NCBI GenBank assembly: GCA_018449595.1
Contig: JAAVUU010000003.1
Location: 620,001 to 684,000 of the forward strand
From: Rhizobiales bacterium dw_265
GTDB taxonomy: Bacteria; Pseudomonadota; Alphaproteobacteria; Micropepsales; Micropepsaceae
DNA length: 64,000 nucleotides
Direction of reading: 5' to 3'
Shown in pieces: positions 33,154-41,218 of this stretch; position 1 is the first letter of the stretch; each line of letters opens with the position of its first letter. Made by a program: the position numbers and the translations under genes. The notes beneath the pieces are model-generated. The model searched no databases. It was not told where the DNA came from and worked only from the letters and a program-made list of their open reading frames with translations.

Positions 33154-34848
33154 ATGATTAAGGGCAAGTTTGATGTCGGCGCCGGTTGTCGCGCGGCATT
33201 GCTCAGTTCGTGTGCGATTGCGTTTGCATTTTGCTCCGCCACAATTTCGCGCGCCGCGGAAACCGCCCCTGCTGCTGGCGCAACTCCAGCCGCCAAGTCT
33301 CCTGCGCCGGTGCGCAAGTTCGAGATCAACGAGTTCGATGTCGAAGGCAACACGGTGCTTGACGAGGCGTCGATTGATGCGGCGGTCGAGCCCTATCTGG
33401 GCCCGGACAAGACGATGGCGGACATTGACGGTGCGCGGGCCGCGCTGGAGAAGGCCTATGCCGCCAAGGGCTACCAGACGGTCTATGTGGTCTTGCCGCC
33501 GCAGACGGTGCGGGGCGGGGTGGTGCTGCTGAAGGCGACCGAGACCAAGATTGGTGCGGTCGCGGTCAATGGCGTCACCCACACGACGCCCGAGCGCATC
33601 CAGTCGGCGCTGCCGTCGCTGGCGCCGGGGGCGGTGCCGAACCTCAAGACTTTGAACACCGAACTGGTGGCGCTGAACGCCCAGAGCACGGACCGCCAGG
33701 TAACGCCCAGCATGAAGCCGGGCAAGGCGCCCGACACCATCGACGTGGCGCTCGACGTGCAGGACCAGCTAGCCGTGCATGGCGGGTTGGAGCTGAACAA
33801 CAAATACAGCCAGGACACCCATCCGCTCAGGCTGCAGGCCAATCTTTCCTACGACGATCTGTGGGGCATGGGTCATTCGCTGTCGGGTTTGTACAGCGTG
33901 GCTCCGGAAGATCCGGCCGACGGCGAGGTCTATGCGCTGACCTACTCGGCCCCGGTGCCGGGCACGGACATCAAGCTGTCGCTGACGGGCCTTCGGTCCA
34001 ACTCCAACGTCTCCACCCTGGGCTCGACGGACGTGCTGGGCCGGGGCGACTCGGTCACCCTGGCAGCCACCTGGGCGCTGGGTACGTCGGGAGACTACTT
34101 CCACTACCTGCAGGCCAATGTCGCCTGGAAGGACTTCAATTCCACGGTCAGCCAAGGCGATCAGGCCAGTCCGGCGCCAGTCACCTATTACCCGCTGTCC
34201 TTGACCTATGTGGGCACCTTCAGGGAGCCCAATGACCAGCTCTCCTTCAACGGCGGGCTCACGATGTCCTTCAGGGGCCTGGGCAGCAGCACCAACGACT
34301 TCGACACCGCGCGCTTCCGGGCTGACGGTTCCTTCCTCTACTTCAAGGGCGGGGCCAGCTGGCTGCACAACCTGCCTTACGGCATCGATCTTTTCAGCGA
34401 GGTCGACGGCCAGATCGCCAATGGCCCGCTGATCTCCAACGAACAGTTCTCCATCGGTGGCGACGGCTCGGTTCGGGGCTACCTGCAGAGCCAGGGCCTG
34501 GGTGACGACGGTATCCGCAGTACCATCGAGCTGCGCAGCCCCAGCCTGGCGCCCTGGATGGGGTCTTATGTCGGCAAGCATGTCGACGACTTCCGCTTTG
34601 TCGGCTTTGTCGATGCCGCCCGGTCCTGGCTGCATTCACCGCTGCCCGACCAGCGGGACTTCTACGACTTCCGCAGCGTCGGCTTCGGCGTCACCGGCCA
34701 GGCCCTGCAATACCTGAACGGCTCGCTGTTCGTGGCCGATCCGCTCGACACCTTCACGGTCTTGGGCACCAACAACTCCATCAGCAGAGACGACTCCACC
34801 TTCGCCGGGCACCTGCGCCTGCAGTTCCGCGTCTGGACCCAGTTCTAA
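33154..34848 (+). CDS. Two-partner-secretion outer-membrane transporter (TpsB/FhaC/ShlB family)
   Basis: This 564-residue protein exports a TpsA exoprotein through the outer membrane. It has a signal peptide (about 1-34), an N-terminal helix region, two POTRA domains (about 50-125 with VRKFEINEFDVEGNTVLDEA, and 125-200 with IGAVAVNGVTHTTPERIQSA) and a C-terminal 16-strand barrel. The barrel bears SIGGDGSVRGY (the VRGY/tetrad signature of loop L6) and ends in phenylalanine, as outer-membrane proteins do. The start at 33154 is preferred over a longer frame because the signal peptide begins there. The partner substrate is the giant exoprotein at 41219, six kilobases downstream. Between them lie motor genes, which is unusual. 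Confidence 0.93.
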   Translation: MIKGKFDVGAGCRAALLSSCAIAFAFCSATISRAAETAPAAGATPAAKSPAPVRKFEINEFDVEGNTVLDEASIDAAVEPYLGPDKTMADIDGARAALEKAYAAKGYQTVYVVLPPQTVRGGVVLLKATETKIGAVAVNGVTHTTPERIQSALPSLAPGAVPNLKTLNTELVALNAQSTDRQVTPSMKPGKAPDTIDVALDVQDQLAVHGGLELNNKYSQDTHPLRLQANLSYDDLWGMGHSLSGLYSVAPEDPADGEVYALTYSAPVPGTDIKLSLTGLRSNSNVSTLGSTDVLGRGDSVTLAATWALGTSGDYFHYLQANVAWKDFNSTVSQGDQASPAPVTYYPLSLTYVGTFREPNDQLSFNGGLTMSFRGLGSSTNDFDTARFRADGSFLYFKGGASWLHNLPYGIDLFSEVDGQIANGPLISNEQFSIGGDGSVRGYLQSQGLGDDGIRSTIELRSPSLAPWMGSYVGKHVDDFRFVGFVDAARSWLHSPLPDQRDFYDFRSVGFGVTGQALQYLNGSLFVADPLDTFTVLGTNNSISRDDSTFAGHLRLQFRVWTQF

Positions 34849-34865
34849 CGATTACGAGGCACATC

Positions 34866-36668
34866 ATGACCAATCACAGCACCATCCTCGGCTCTGGCCC
34901 CGCCACCCTCAAGGATATGATCACGCGCAAGCGCAAAGCGGGCAGGGGCAAACGCTTTGCCGCCGCCATGGCCGCGATGCTGGGCCTGGCCCTGTCGGCC
35001 AGCCCCGCCTTCGCCTGGTGGGACAAGGACTGGGCGAACAGGAAGCAGATCACGCTGGACACCTCCGCCAATGCCGGCTCGGTGGACGGCGCGGTGCAGA
35101 ACTTCCCTGTGCTGCTCAGGCTCGACAGCTCCAGCTTCAACTTCGATGACGCCTCCGCCACCGGCGCCGACCTGCGCTTCGTCACCGACGACGACAAGAC
35201 GGTGCTGCCCGCCCATATCGAGAGCTTCAACGCCAAGGATGGTCTCGCCACCATCTGGGTCGCGGTCCCCAGCCTGCCGGCCGGCGGCCAACAGAAGATC
35301 TGGATGTACTTCGGCAACAAGAAGGCCGCCCCCGCCGACAGCGCTGCCCAGACCCTCGATCCCCTCTACAAGACCGTCTACCACTTCGGCGCCGGGGAAG
35401 CGGTCGCCACCGACGCCACCGTCAACCACAACAACGCGAACAATATCTCTCACGAGCATGCCGGCTGGATCGGCGAAGCCGGGTTCTTCAACGGCGCCAC
35501 CGTCCTTACCCTGCCGTCCTCGCTCGCCATCGATGCCCGCCAGGGCTTCACCTTCGAGGCCTGGATACGCCCCACCGGCCCCAGCGCCAACGCCACCTTG
35601 TTCGCCAACGGCGCGTTCGCCATCACCCTTGAGAACGGCGTGCCCTTCGTCACCGCCGAGGGCAAATCGTCCCCTGTGCCGGCCCTTGGCTCCGGCTGGA
35701 GCTACATCGCCGTCACCGGCGACGCCCAATCCGTCGTCCTGTATGTCAACGGCATCTCCGCCGCCACCCTCGCAACCCCGCTGCCCAGCTTTGCCCCCGG
35801 CGGCACCATCGGCACCGGCTTCACCGGCGCCATGGACGAAGTGCGCATCTCCGGCGCCGCCCGTCCCGCCGCCTATGTGAAGGCCAGTTACGCCTCCCAG
35901 ATGCAGGGCAGCCGCCTGGCGGCTTACGGCCCCACCGAGCAGCCCGCCGGCGGCGGCTTCGGTTACTTCAGCGTCATCTTCAGCAACATCACACCCGACG
36001 CCTGGGTGGTGATCGCCATCCTCTGCATCATGGCGGTGATGAGCTGGGTCGTGATGGTCCAGAAGATCACCTATGTCGGGCGCACACGGCGCGCCAACAA
36101 CGTCTTCATGAGCATGTACAACCGCCTGCGCGGCGACGTCATGAACATGGAGACCCAGTTCAAGCTCACGCCCGACAATCTGAAGCAGCTGAACAACTCC
36201 TCGCTCTACCGCATCTACAAGCTGGGGGTGAACGAACTGAAGATCCGCCAGGAAGAGGACGGCAATCACCCTCTCTCCGAAGAGACCCTGGAAGCCATCA
36301 AGGCCACGCTCGATGCCGCCCAGATCGAGGAAGTCCAGGCCCTCGACAAGGGTGTCGTCCTCCTCACCATCTCCATCGCCGGCGGTCCCTTCATCGGTCT
36401 TCTGGGCACCGTCCTGGGCGTGATGATCACCTTCGCCTCCATCGCGCTGGCCGGTGACGTCAACGTCAACGCCATCGCGCCGGGTATCGCCGCGGCACTC
36501 CTGGCCACCGTCACCGGCCTCGCCGTCGCGATCCCGGCTTTGTTCGGCTACAACTACATCTCCACCCAGAACAGCGATGTCGTCGCCAAGACCCAGATAT
36601 TTGGGGACAGGCTGATCACCCGCTTCGCCGAGCTGCAGCGCCGCCACCTCAAGCTGGCCGCGGAGTAG
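34866..36668 (+). CDS. ExbB/TolQ-type proton channel fused to periplasmic DUF2341 + LamG-like ectodomain
   Basis: This 600-residue fusion has a signal sequence (about 34-50) leading to a DUF2341 domain at about 51-150 (starts WWDKDWANRKQITLD). A LamG/concanavalin-like domain follows at about 200-340 (FTFEAWIRPTG, VVLYVNGISAATL, AMDEVRISGAARP), then a first inner-membrane helix at about 375-398. The ExbB core carries two more helices at about 497-560, with GGPFIGLLGTVLGVM and the AIAPGIAAALLATVTGLAVA proton-path helix. Normal ExbB is about 240 residues, so the 370-residue extension is an added periplasmic sensor, carbohydrate or substrate-binding module. GAGG lies six bases before the ATG. ExbD follows after 5 bp. 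Confidence 0.92.
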   Translation: MTNHSTILGSGPATLKDMITRKRKAGRGKRFAAAMAAMLGLALSASPAFAWWDKDWANRKQITLDTSANAGSVDGAVQNFPVLLRLDSSSFNFDDASATGADLRFVTDDDKTVLPAHIESFNAKDGLATIWVAVPSLPAGGQQKIWMYFGNKKAAPADSAAQTLDPLYKTVYHFGAGEAVATDATVNHNNANNISHEHAGWIGEAGFFNGATVLTLPSSLAIDARQGFTFEAWIRPTGPSANATLFANGAFAITLENGVPFVTAEGKSSPVPALGSGWSYIAVTGDAQSVVLYVNGISAATLATPLPSFAPGGTIGTGFTGAMDEVRISGAARPAAYVKASYASQMQGSRLAAYGPTEQPAGGGFGYFSVIFSNITPDAWVVIAILCIMAVMSWVVMVQKITYVGRTRRANNVFMSMYNRLRGDVMNMETQFKLTPDNLKQLNNSSLYRIYKLGVNELKIRQEEDGNHPLSEETLEAIKATLDAAQIEEVQALDKGVVLLTISIAGGPFIGLLGTVLGVMITFASIALAGDVNVNAIAPGIAAALLATVTGLAVAIPALFGYNYISTQNSDVVAKTQIFGDRLITRFAELQRRHLKLAAE

Positions 36669-36673
36669 CACCC

Positions 36674-37078
36674 ATGAAGCTGCAAACCGCCCGCAAGCCC
36701 TACGACGACATCAACATCACACCGATGTTGGACCTGGCCTTCGTGCTCCTGGTGATATTCATCCTGCTGACGACGGTGTCGGTGCAGGGCATCAAGGTCA
36801 ACCTGCCCAAGGCCAGTTCCTCCACCTCGCTGGACTCCAAGACCAAGGCCATCACCGTCGCCGACACCGGAGACCTCTATTACGAGGCCGTTCCCGTCAC
36901 CATGCCCGAACTGGAGCAGCGTCTGCGCTCGCAGCAATCGCTGACGCCGGACTTCCCACTCGTCGTCAAGGGCGACGGCGCCGTCCAGTACGCCAAGGTC
37001 GTCGCCGTCCTCGATCTCCTGCGCACTCTCGACCTCACCAAGGTCGGTCTCGTCACCGGCAAGCCGCCAAAGCACTGA
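36674..37078 (+). CDS. exbD: ExbD/TolR-type motor protein
   Basis: This 134-residue ExbD has the cytosolic DDINITPMLDLAFVLLVIF motif with the essential membrane Asp in the single helix (about 17-37) and a periplasmic dimer domain (about 60-134). It forms the proton-driven motor with the upstream ExbB fusion and drives the TonB encoded 25 bp downstream. Its size is normal. Confidence 0.95.
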   Translation: MKLQTARKPYDDINITPMLDLAFVLLVIFILLTTVSVQGIKVNLPKASSSTSLDSKTKAITVADTGDLYYEAVPVTMPELEQRLRSQQSLTPDFPLVVKGDGAVQYAKVVAVLDLLRTLDLTKVGLVTGKPPKH

Positions 37079-37103
37079 CCTCAAAACACCGATCAGCGAT
37101 CCG

Positions 37104-37787
37104 ATGACCCTCGACACCTTCGACAATCCCTTCGACCAGGCGCCCCGGCGTCCCTGGGGCGCTTACGCCGCCGGCGTCCTGGTCCTGCTGCTGGTCGCGC
37201 TTGGTATCTGGCGGCTCGCCACGTCCCAGGCCGTCAGCATCAAGAAGGACGAGCCGGTCTCCCAACTGATGTCGGTGGTGCCGCCCCCGCCCACACCGCC
37301 GCCGCCCAAGCCGCAGGAAGTGGTCAAGGAGAACGTCCCGGTTCCCACCACCCAGCCCCAGCAGGTCCAGCCCAAGGCCCAGGCCCCCGCCAACAATGCC
37401 ATCACCGAGAACGCGGATGCCCAAGCTGGTCCGGGCGACGCCTTCAACATCGGCGCCGGCAACGGCGAGGGTATGACCGGCGGCGGCGGGGCAGGCCTGT
37501 TCAACCCCGCCATGTTCAACGCTTACATCGCCAGCGTCGTGAAGGTTGCCGTCCAGAAGGACGATGTTCTCAAAGGCAAGTCCTTCCGCGCCGCCGTCAA
37601 CATCTGGCTGTCGCCGCAAGGCAAGATCACTAAGGCTGTGCTGCGTTCCTCGACCGGCTCCGACAGTTACGATCAGGCCCTGACCGCATTGCTCCTTGCG
37701 CTGCCGCCGCTGGAACAGCCGCCGCCACAACAGATTCTCGCGCGCCTGCCGGTCGAGATGACCGTCGATCTCAGGAAGTCGCTGTGA
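37104..37787 (+). CDS. TonB-family energy transducer (second)
   Basis: This 227-residue TonB has a membrane helix at about 19-40 (AAGVLVLLLVALGIWRLA), a proline-rich linker of about 50 residues (VPPPPTPPPPKPQEV) and a C-terminal TonB domain (VNIWLSPQGKITKAVLRSS, LTALLLALPPLEQPPP). It directly follows exbB and exbD, so it is their dedicated partner. No TonB-dependent receptor of normal type is encoded in the window, so its outer-membrane target is probably the TPS transporter, the porin or another protein of this cluster; this is inference. Confidence 0.92.
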   Translation: MTLDTFDNPFDQAPRRPWGAYAAGVLVLLLVALGIWRLATSQAVSIKKDEPVSQLMSVVPPPPTPPPPKPQEVVKENVPVPTTQPQQVQPKAQAPANNAITENADAQAGPGDAFNIGAGNGEGMTGGGGAGLFNPAMFNAYIASVVKVAVQKDDVLKGKSFRAAVNIWLSPQGKITKAVLRSSTGSDSYDQALTALLLALPPLEQPPPQQILARLPVEMTVDLRKSL

Positions 37788-37857
37788 CCTCCACCACCGT
37801 CACCATCCACCAGTTTGCCGCGCCCGCGCGGACCATCGATTGAAGAAGGGGTTTTCT

Positions 37858-39624
37858 ATGTCTGTCCGTTCTAACGCCCGCCGCATGCTTACTTTGTCGG
37901 CGTCTGTCCTGGCCCTCGGCCTCATCGCCGCACCGGCCAACGCCCAGTCTAGCGATGCCCAGACCAGCACCATGCAGACCCTGGTGCAGAGCCTGATGAA
38001 GAAGGGCGTCATCTCCCAGAAGGACGGCCAGGCGATGCTGGCCCAGCTGCACAGCGCTCCGGCGCCTGTCGCCACGCCGGCCGCCGCTCCGGTCGCCGCC
38101 GCCCCGGCCCCACTTCCCGAAGGCACCGTGCGGGTGCCTTACGTTTCTCCGGCCGTCCGCCAGCAGATCAAGGACGAAGTCCGCGACGAAGTCATCGCCA
38201 CCGCCAAGCGCGAGAAGTGGGCCACCCCGGGTTCCTATCCCACCTGGATCGGCAATCTCACCATCTTCGGCGATGTGCGTGTGCGCGACGAGAGCCACTT
38301 CTTCGACAAGAACAATGCCCTCGATTTCGTGAACGTCGGCGCCATCAACAATGGCAGCGCCTACAACACCGGCTCCAACAACAACGTCCTGCCCCCGATC
38401 CTGAACTCCTCCAAGGATCGCAACATCACCAACTTCCGCGCCCGCTTCGGCCTCACCGACCAGATCGACGACGACCTGCAGATGACCATCCGCCTGGCGT
38501 CGGGCTCCGACAACCAGCCCGTTTCCACCAACCAGACCATGGGCAACTATTTCAACAAGGATGGCGTGTGGCTGGATCAGGCCTACATCGCCTATACCCC
38601 CCATCTGGGCTTTATCGGCGCCGACGCCAACATCACCATCGGCCGCATGCCCAATCCCTTCGTCAAGACCGACCTGGTCTGGGATTCGGACGTAAACCTG
38701 GACGGCATCGCCGTCAGTGTGAACCGCACCTTCCTCAAGGATCAGGACGGCCAGGGCCTCAATATCCGTGCCACCGGCGGCGCCTTCCCCTTGAGCTATG
38801 TCGCGGACGACTTCCCCACCAACGGCCTCTCCGACCAGAAGGCCGGCATGGGCTCCAACAAATACGTCTTCGCCGGCCAGATCGGCGCCGACTGGATTCA
38901 CGATCGCTACGACCTCTCCTTCAACGCCGCCTATTACGACTATGAGAATGTCCAGGGCGATCTGTCGCCCTCCTGCTCCAATGAAGCCGCCTATTGCCTG
39001 ACCGACGCCTCGCGCCCCGGCTATATGCAAAAGGGCAATACCCTCTTTGCCCTGCGCAATCTCACCTTCCCCGATCCCACCGACGTCTCCCAGCCGCAAT
39101 ATTTCGGCCTGGCGTCGAAGTTCCAGGTTCTCGACCTGATCGGCCGCGCCGACATGCGCCTGCATGACGATATCCACGTCTCCTTCGTCGGCGACTTCGC
39201 CGACAATCTTGGCTATGGCCCAGGCGCTATCCAGGCCCTGCCCATCATCAACAACAATGAGACCTGCTCAGTCTCCGTGCCTTCCGGCCAGACTTGCTCG
39301 GGCGCCGGCGGCTCCAATGTCTTCAAGGACGGCAACCAGGCCTGGCTCGCCCGCATCAACCTCGGCCATCCCACTATCGACAAACGCTGGGATTGGAACA
39401 CCTTCATCTATTACGAGTATATCGAGCCCGACGCCGTCCTCGACGCCTTCAACGACCAGGACTTCCACCTCGGCGGCACCAACGCCAAGGGCTGGGTCAT
39501 CGGCGGCTCCCTCGGCCTCTTCCACAACACTGCGCTGAACCTCAAATGGTTCAGCACGAACGAAGTCTCCGGCCCCAAGTTCGCCGAAGACACCCTTCAG
39601 GTCGATCTCACCACGCATTTCTAA
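37858..39624 (+). CDS. Putative outer-membrane porin (Porin_5-like)
   Basis: This is a 588-residue outer-membrane protein. The signal peptide is at about 1-31 (ALGLIAAPANAQS), followed by a short helical region (TLVQSLMKKGVISQKDGQAM) and a linker with VSPAVRQQIKDEVRDEVIAT. A beta-barrel begins near ATPGSYPTWIGNLTIFGDV and ends in the C-terminal phenylalanine. This pattern is the one I know from proteins annotated as putative porins (PF16930-like). The start at 37858 has AAGAAGGGG six bases upstream. The Ser/Pro/Ala stalk might bind peptidoglycan or a partner. It lies between tonB and the small membrane genes. Confidence 0.85.
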   Translation: MSVRSNARRMLTLSASVLALGLIAAPANAQSSDAQTSTMQTLVQSLMKKGVISQKDGQAMLAQLHSAPAPVATPAAAPVAAAPAPLPEGTVRVPYVSPAVRQQIKDEVRDEVIATAKREKWATPGSYPTWIGNLTIFGDVRVRDESHFFDKNNALDFVNVGAINNGSAYNTGSNNNVLPPILNSSKDRNITNFRARFGLTDQIDDDLQMTIRLASGSDNQPVSTNQTMGNYFNKDGVWLDQAYIAYTPHLGFIGADANITIGRMPNPFVKTDLVWDSDVNLDGIAVSVNRTFLKDQDGQGLNIRATGGAFPLSYVADDFPTNGLSDQKAGMGSNKYVFAGQIGADWIHDRYDLSFNAAYYDYENVQGDLSPSCSNEAAYCLTDASRPGYMQKGNTLFALRNLTFPDPTDVSQPQYFGLASKFQVLDLIGRADMRLHDDIHVSFVGDFADNLGYGPGAIQALPIINNNETCSVSVPSGQTCSGAGGSNVFKDGNQAWLARINLGHPTIDKRWDWNTFIYYEYIEPDAVLDAFNDQDFHLGGTNAKGWVIGGSLGLFHNTALNLKWFSTNEVSGPKFAEDTLQVDLTTHF

Positions 39625-39656
39625 AGGCGCAACCGAGCAACACGGGAGCAACGCAC

Positions 39657-39788
39657 ATGGCCTGGTGGCAAATCGCATTGATCGTCGTCGGCGCCGTCTT
39701 GGTCGTCGAATGCCTGTTGCTCGCCTGGATCTATGTCCTGCGTGGTGATCGAAAGTGGGGAGGGCGCCATGACCTGGTTCGAGATTAG
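39657..39788 (+). CDS. 43-residue single-pass membrane protein (first of three related)
   Basis: This small protein begins MAWWQIALIVVGAVLVVECL, has one transmembrane helix with a glutamate within it (VVECLLLAW) and a short basic tail RGDRKWGGRH. GGGAG lies upstream of the ATG. It overlaps the next small gene by 20 bp. The MxWxxI start and the helix pattern recur in the two following genes, suggesting descent from one ancestor. No name is known to me. Confidence 0.7.
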   Translation: MAWWQIALIVVGAVLVVECLLLAWIYVLRGDRKWGGRHDLVRD

Positions 39789-39951
39789 CGCTGCTTTCCT
39801 TACGGTGTCGCTCACGATCTGCGTCGCCTGGGCGCGCTGGTTCGCGCACCTGCATCAGATCGAACGGATTTCATCGTCAAGCCCGAACGCGGTGAGCGTT
39901 GTGCCGCGGCAAGAGGGCCGTCGCTCTTACCATAAAGGCGAGGGACCATGA
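39769..39951 (+). CDS. 60-residue single-pass membrane protein (second of three related)
   Basis: It starts MTWFEISAAFLTVSLTICVA and has one transmembrane helix (about 6-23), then ARWFAHLHQIERISS and a polar tail. GAGGGCGCC precedes the ATG. It overlaps the preceding gene by 20 bp and the next by 4 bp (ATGA). The first eight residues are nearly the same as those of the third small protein (MTWLTISA), so duplication is likely. Confidence 0.7.
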   Translation: MTWFEISAAFLTVSLTICVAWARWFAHLHQIERISSSSPNAVSVVPRQEGRRSYHKGEGP

Positions 39952-40127
39952 CCTGGCTCACCATCAGCGCCATCCTCGCCGCTGCCATCACCGTCGGCGA
40001 ACTTGGCGTTATTCTCTGGATGGCGGTCGGCGACGACGTCATGCGGCTCTGGCGCGGCAACGCTTTTGCGGCGGCCCGCCATCGCGCAGCCGCGACGTCA
40101 TCGTTGGCAGACGAGGGCAGGGCATGA
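39948..40127 (+). CDS. 59-residue single-pass membrane protein (third of three related)
   Basis: It begins MTWLTISAILAAAITVGELG and continues VILWMAVGDDVMRLWRG, then a short Ala/Arg-rich tail. The transmembrane helix holds a glutamate (VGELGVILW) that aligns with VVECLLLAW in the first small protein. The start overlaps the second gene (ATGA) and the stop overlaps the fourth (ATGA), so all are translationally coupled. No family is known to me. Confidence 0.68.
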   Translation: MTWLTISAILAAAITVGELGVILWMAVGDDVMRLWRGNAFAAARHRAAATSSLADEGRA

Positions 40128-40342
40128 TCGTCCTTCTCGCCTTCGCCGCCGCTCTTCCCGTGATGGCGATGCCAGCCATCGCCAAACCCACGCGGCTGCC
40201 CTTGCCCGTCACGGCGCAAGGCCGTCTTCCAGTCCCCGCATCCAAGCCCGTGGTGCTCTGGCAAGGTTGGGGCATGGGCATCGCCCTGGCGCCAACACCC
40301 TCCCGCCAGCCGGCGCTAGTGACGCTGGGGGTCCAGCCATGA
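40124..40342 (+). CDS. 72-residue secreted or anchored small protein
   Basis: This small protein has a signal sequence (about 1-20, MIVLLAFAAALPVMAMPAIA) and a short proline-rich remainder (LPLPVTAQGRLPVPASK, GWGMGIALAPTPSRQP). It overlaps both neighbours by 4 bp (ATGA at each side). It is probably a periplasmic peptide of the TPS cluster. No similarity recognised. Confidence 0.6.
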   Translation: MIVLLAFAAALPVMAMPAIAKPTRLPLPVTAQGRLPVPASKPVVLWQGWGMGIALAPTPSRQPALVTLGVQP

Positions 40343-40935
40343 ACGGAGATATTCTGCTGGTCATCGCCGCCGGCATCGCCGGGACTGCCGCCATCGCCAT
40401 ATTCGGCGTCGCCAAAGCCAGTTTCATTCGCCGGCATCCGCGCCAACGCCGCTCTGTCGACAAAGCCGCAGAGATCGGCCTCGCCAATCTGCCCAAGCCT
40501 GCCAATGACCGCGGCCGGGTCGGGTTCCGTAGGATCGGCCTGTGTCTCGCAGCCGGCCTGTTCGCCGGTCTCTGCCTCAACCCAGAATCTGGTCGCGCAC
40601 AACAGGCCAATCCCGCTCAACCCGTCCAACTGCCGCCGCTCAAAGTCGAAGGCACGACGCCTTCCTGTGTCGACGTTCAGGTCGAGGGTGCGCGCAGCAT
40701 TTCTTACGACTGTCTGAACAAGGCTCTCAAGGACAGCGCCACCGGCGCCGACGCCGGTCCCCATCCCTTTGACGCCAAGGACGCCGTCGGCAACGGCGCC
40801 CCAAACCAAGTCGGCACCTTCTCCTATACCGGCACCTCCATCCGCATGGGCAATGCCTTCGGCCATTCCGCTATTCCCCAAAGGCCCGCACCGCCCAGCT
40901 TCACCAACGTCCTCCTGCCCGCGGGAGGCAAATGA
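40339..40935 (+). CDS. 198-residue membrane-anchored protein of the TPS cluster
   Basis: This unrecognised protein has two hydrophobic stretches: about 5-25 (LLVIAAGIAGTAAIAIFGVA) and about 67-85 (IGLCLAAGLFAGLCLNPES). Between them is a basic loop (RRHPRQRRSVDKA). The periplasmic C-terminal region carries two cysteines (PSCVDVQVEGARSIS and YDCLNKALK), which may form a disulfide. It overlaps the preceding gene by 4 bp. It is the last small gene before the giant exoprotein and a candidate assembly factor. Confidence 0.68.
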   Translation: MNGDILLVIAAGIAGTAAIAIFGVAKASFIRRHPRQRRSVDKAAEIGLANLPKPANDRGRVGFRRIGLCLAAGLFAGLCLNPESGRAQQANPAQPVQLPPLKVEGTTPSCVDVQVEGARSISYDCLNKALKDSATGADAGPHPFDAKDAVGNGAPNQVGTFSYTGTSIRMGNAFGHSAIPQRPAPPSFTNVLLPAGGK

Positions 40936-41218
40936 ATGCGCGCGGCCGCTCTCACCAACCGGATGATCTTCCCGCGTCTCCGGCCCTCAAGAGCGTGTCG
41001 CGCGCACCCTCTGACGGCGCGCCCGCGCGCCCATACCTCTCCGCGCTCTGCGAGCGCCACTCCATTGCGCGCGGCCGGCTGTCTCGCCCGGCCCCACGGT
41101 CCCGTCGTGCCGGGTCACTCGCCCGCGCCGCGCGCAACCTTCCTTCGCCCGCACAACATCCGTGCGCGCGCCTTCCTTCATCATCTGCCGGGCTCGCGCC
41201 CAGTCCATGAGGCTTGTC
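40936..41218. other. Very GC-rich leader before the giant exoprotein gene
   Basis: These 283 bp are rich in GCGCGC- and CGCGCC-type runs. Two overlapping frames (ATG 40932 to 41210, ATG 40936 to 41226) lie downstream of a GGAGG site but encode arginine-rich low-information sequence, so neither is called. The region could form strong RNA structure, or hold a small gene that pairs with the exoprotein. No promoter is recognisable by eye. Confidence 0.4.

Noticed and set aside
34845..36671. A 608-codon minus-strand frame opposite the ExbB fusion gene
   Set aside because: It is a mirror of the codon-biased plus-strand gene. The plus-strand frame shows clear DUF2341 and ExbB motifs; the other shows only Gly/Asp/Val-rich low-information sequence.
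37771..39177. A 468-codon minus-strand frame opposite the porin gene
   Set aside because: It is the anti-sense shadow of a strongly C-ending gene, with no domain or ribosome site.
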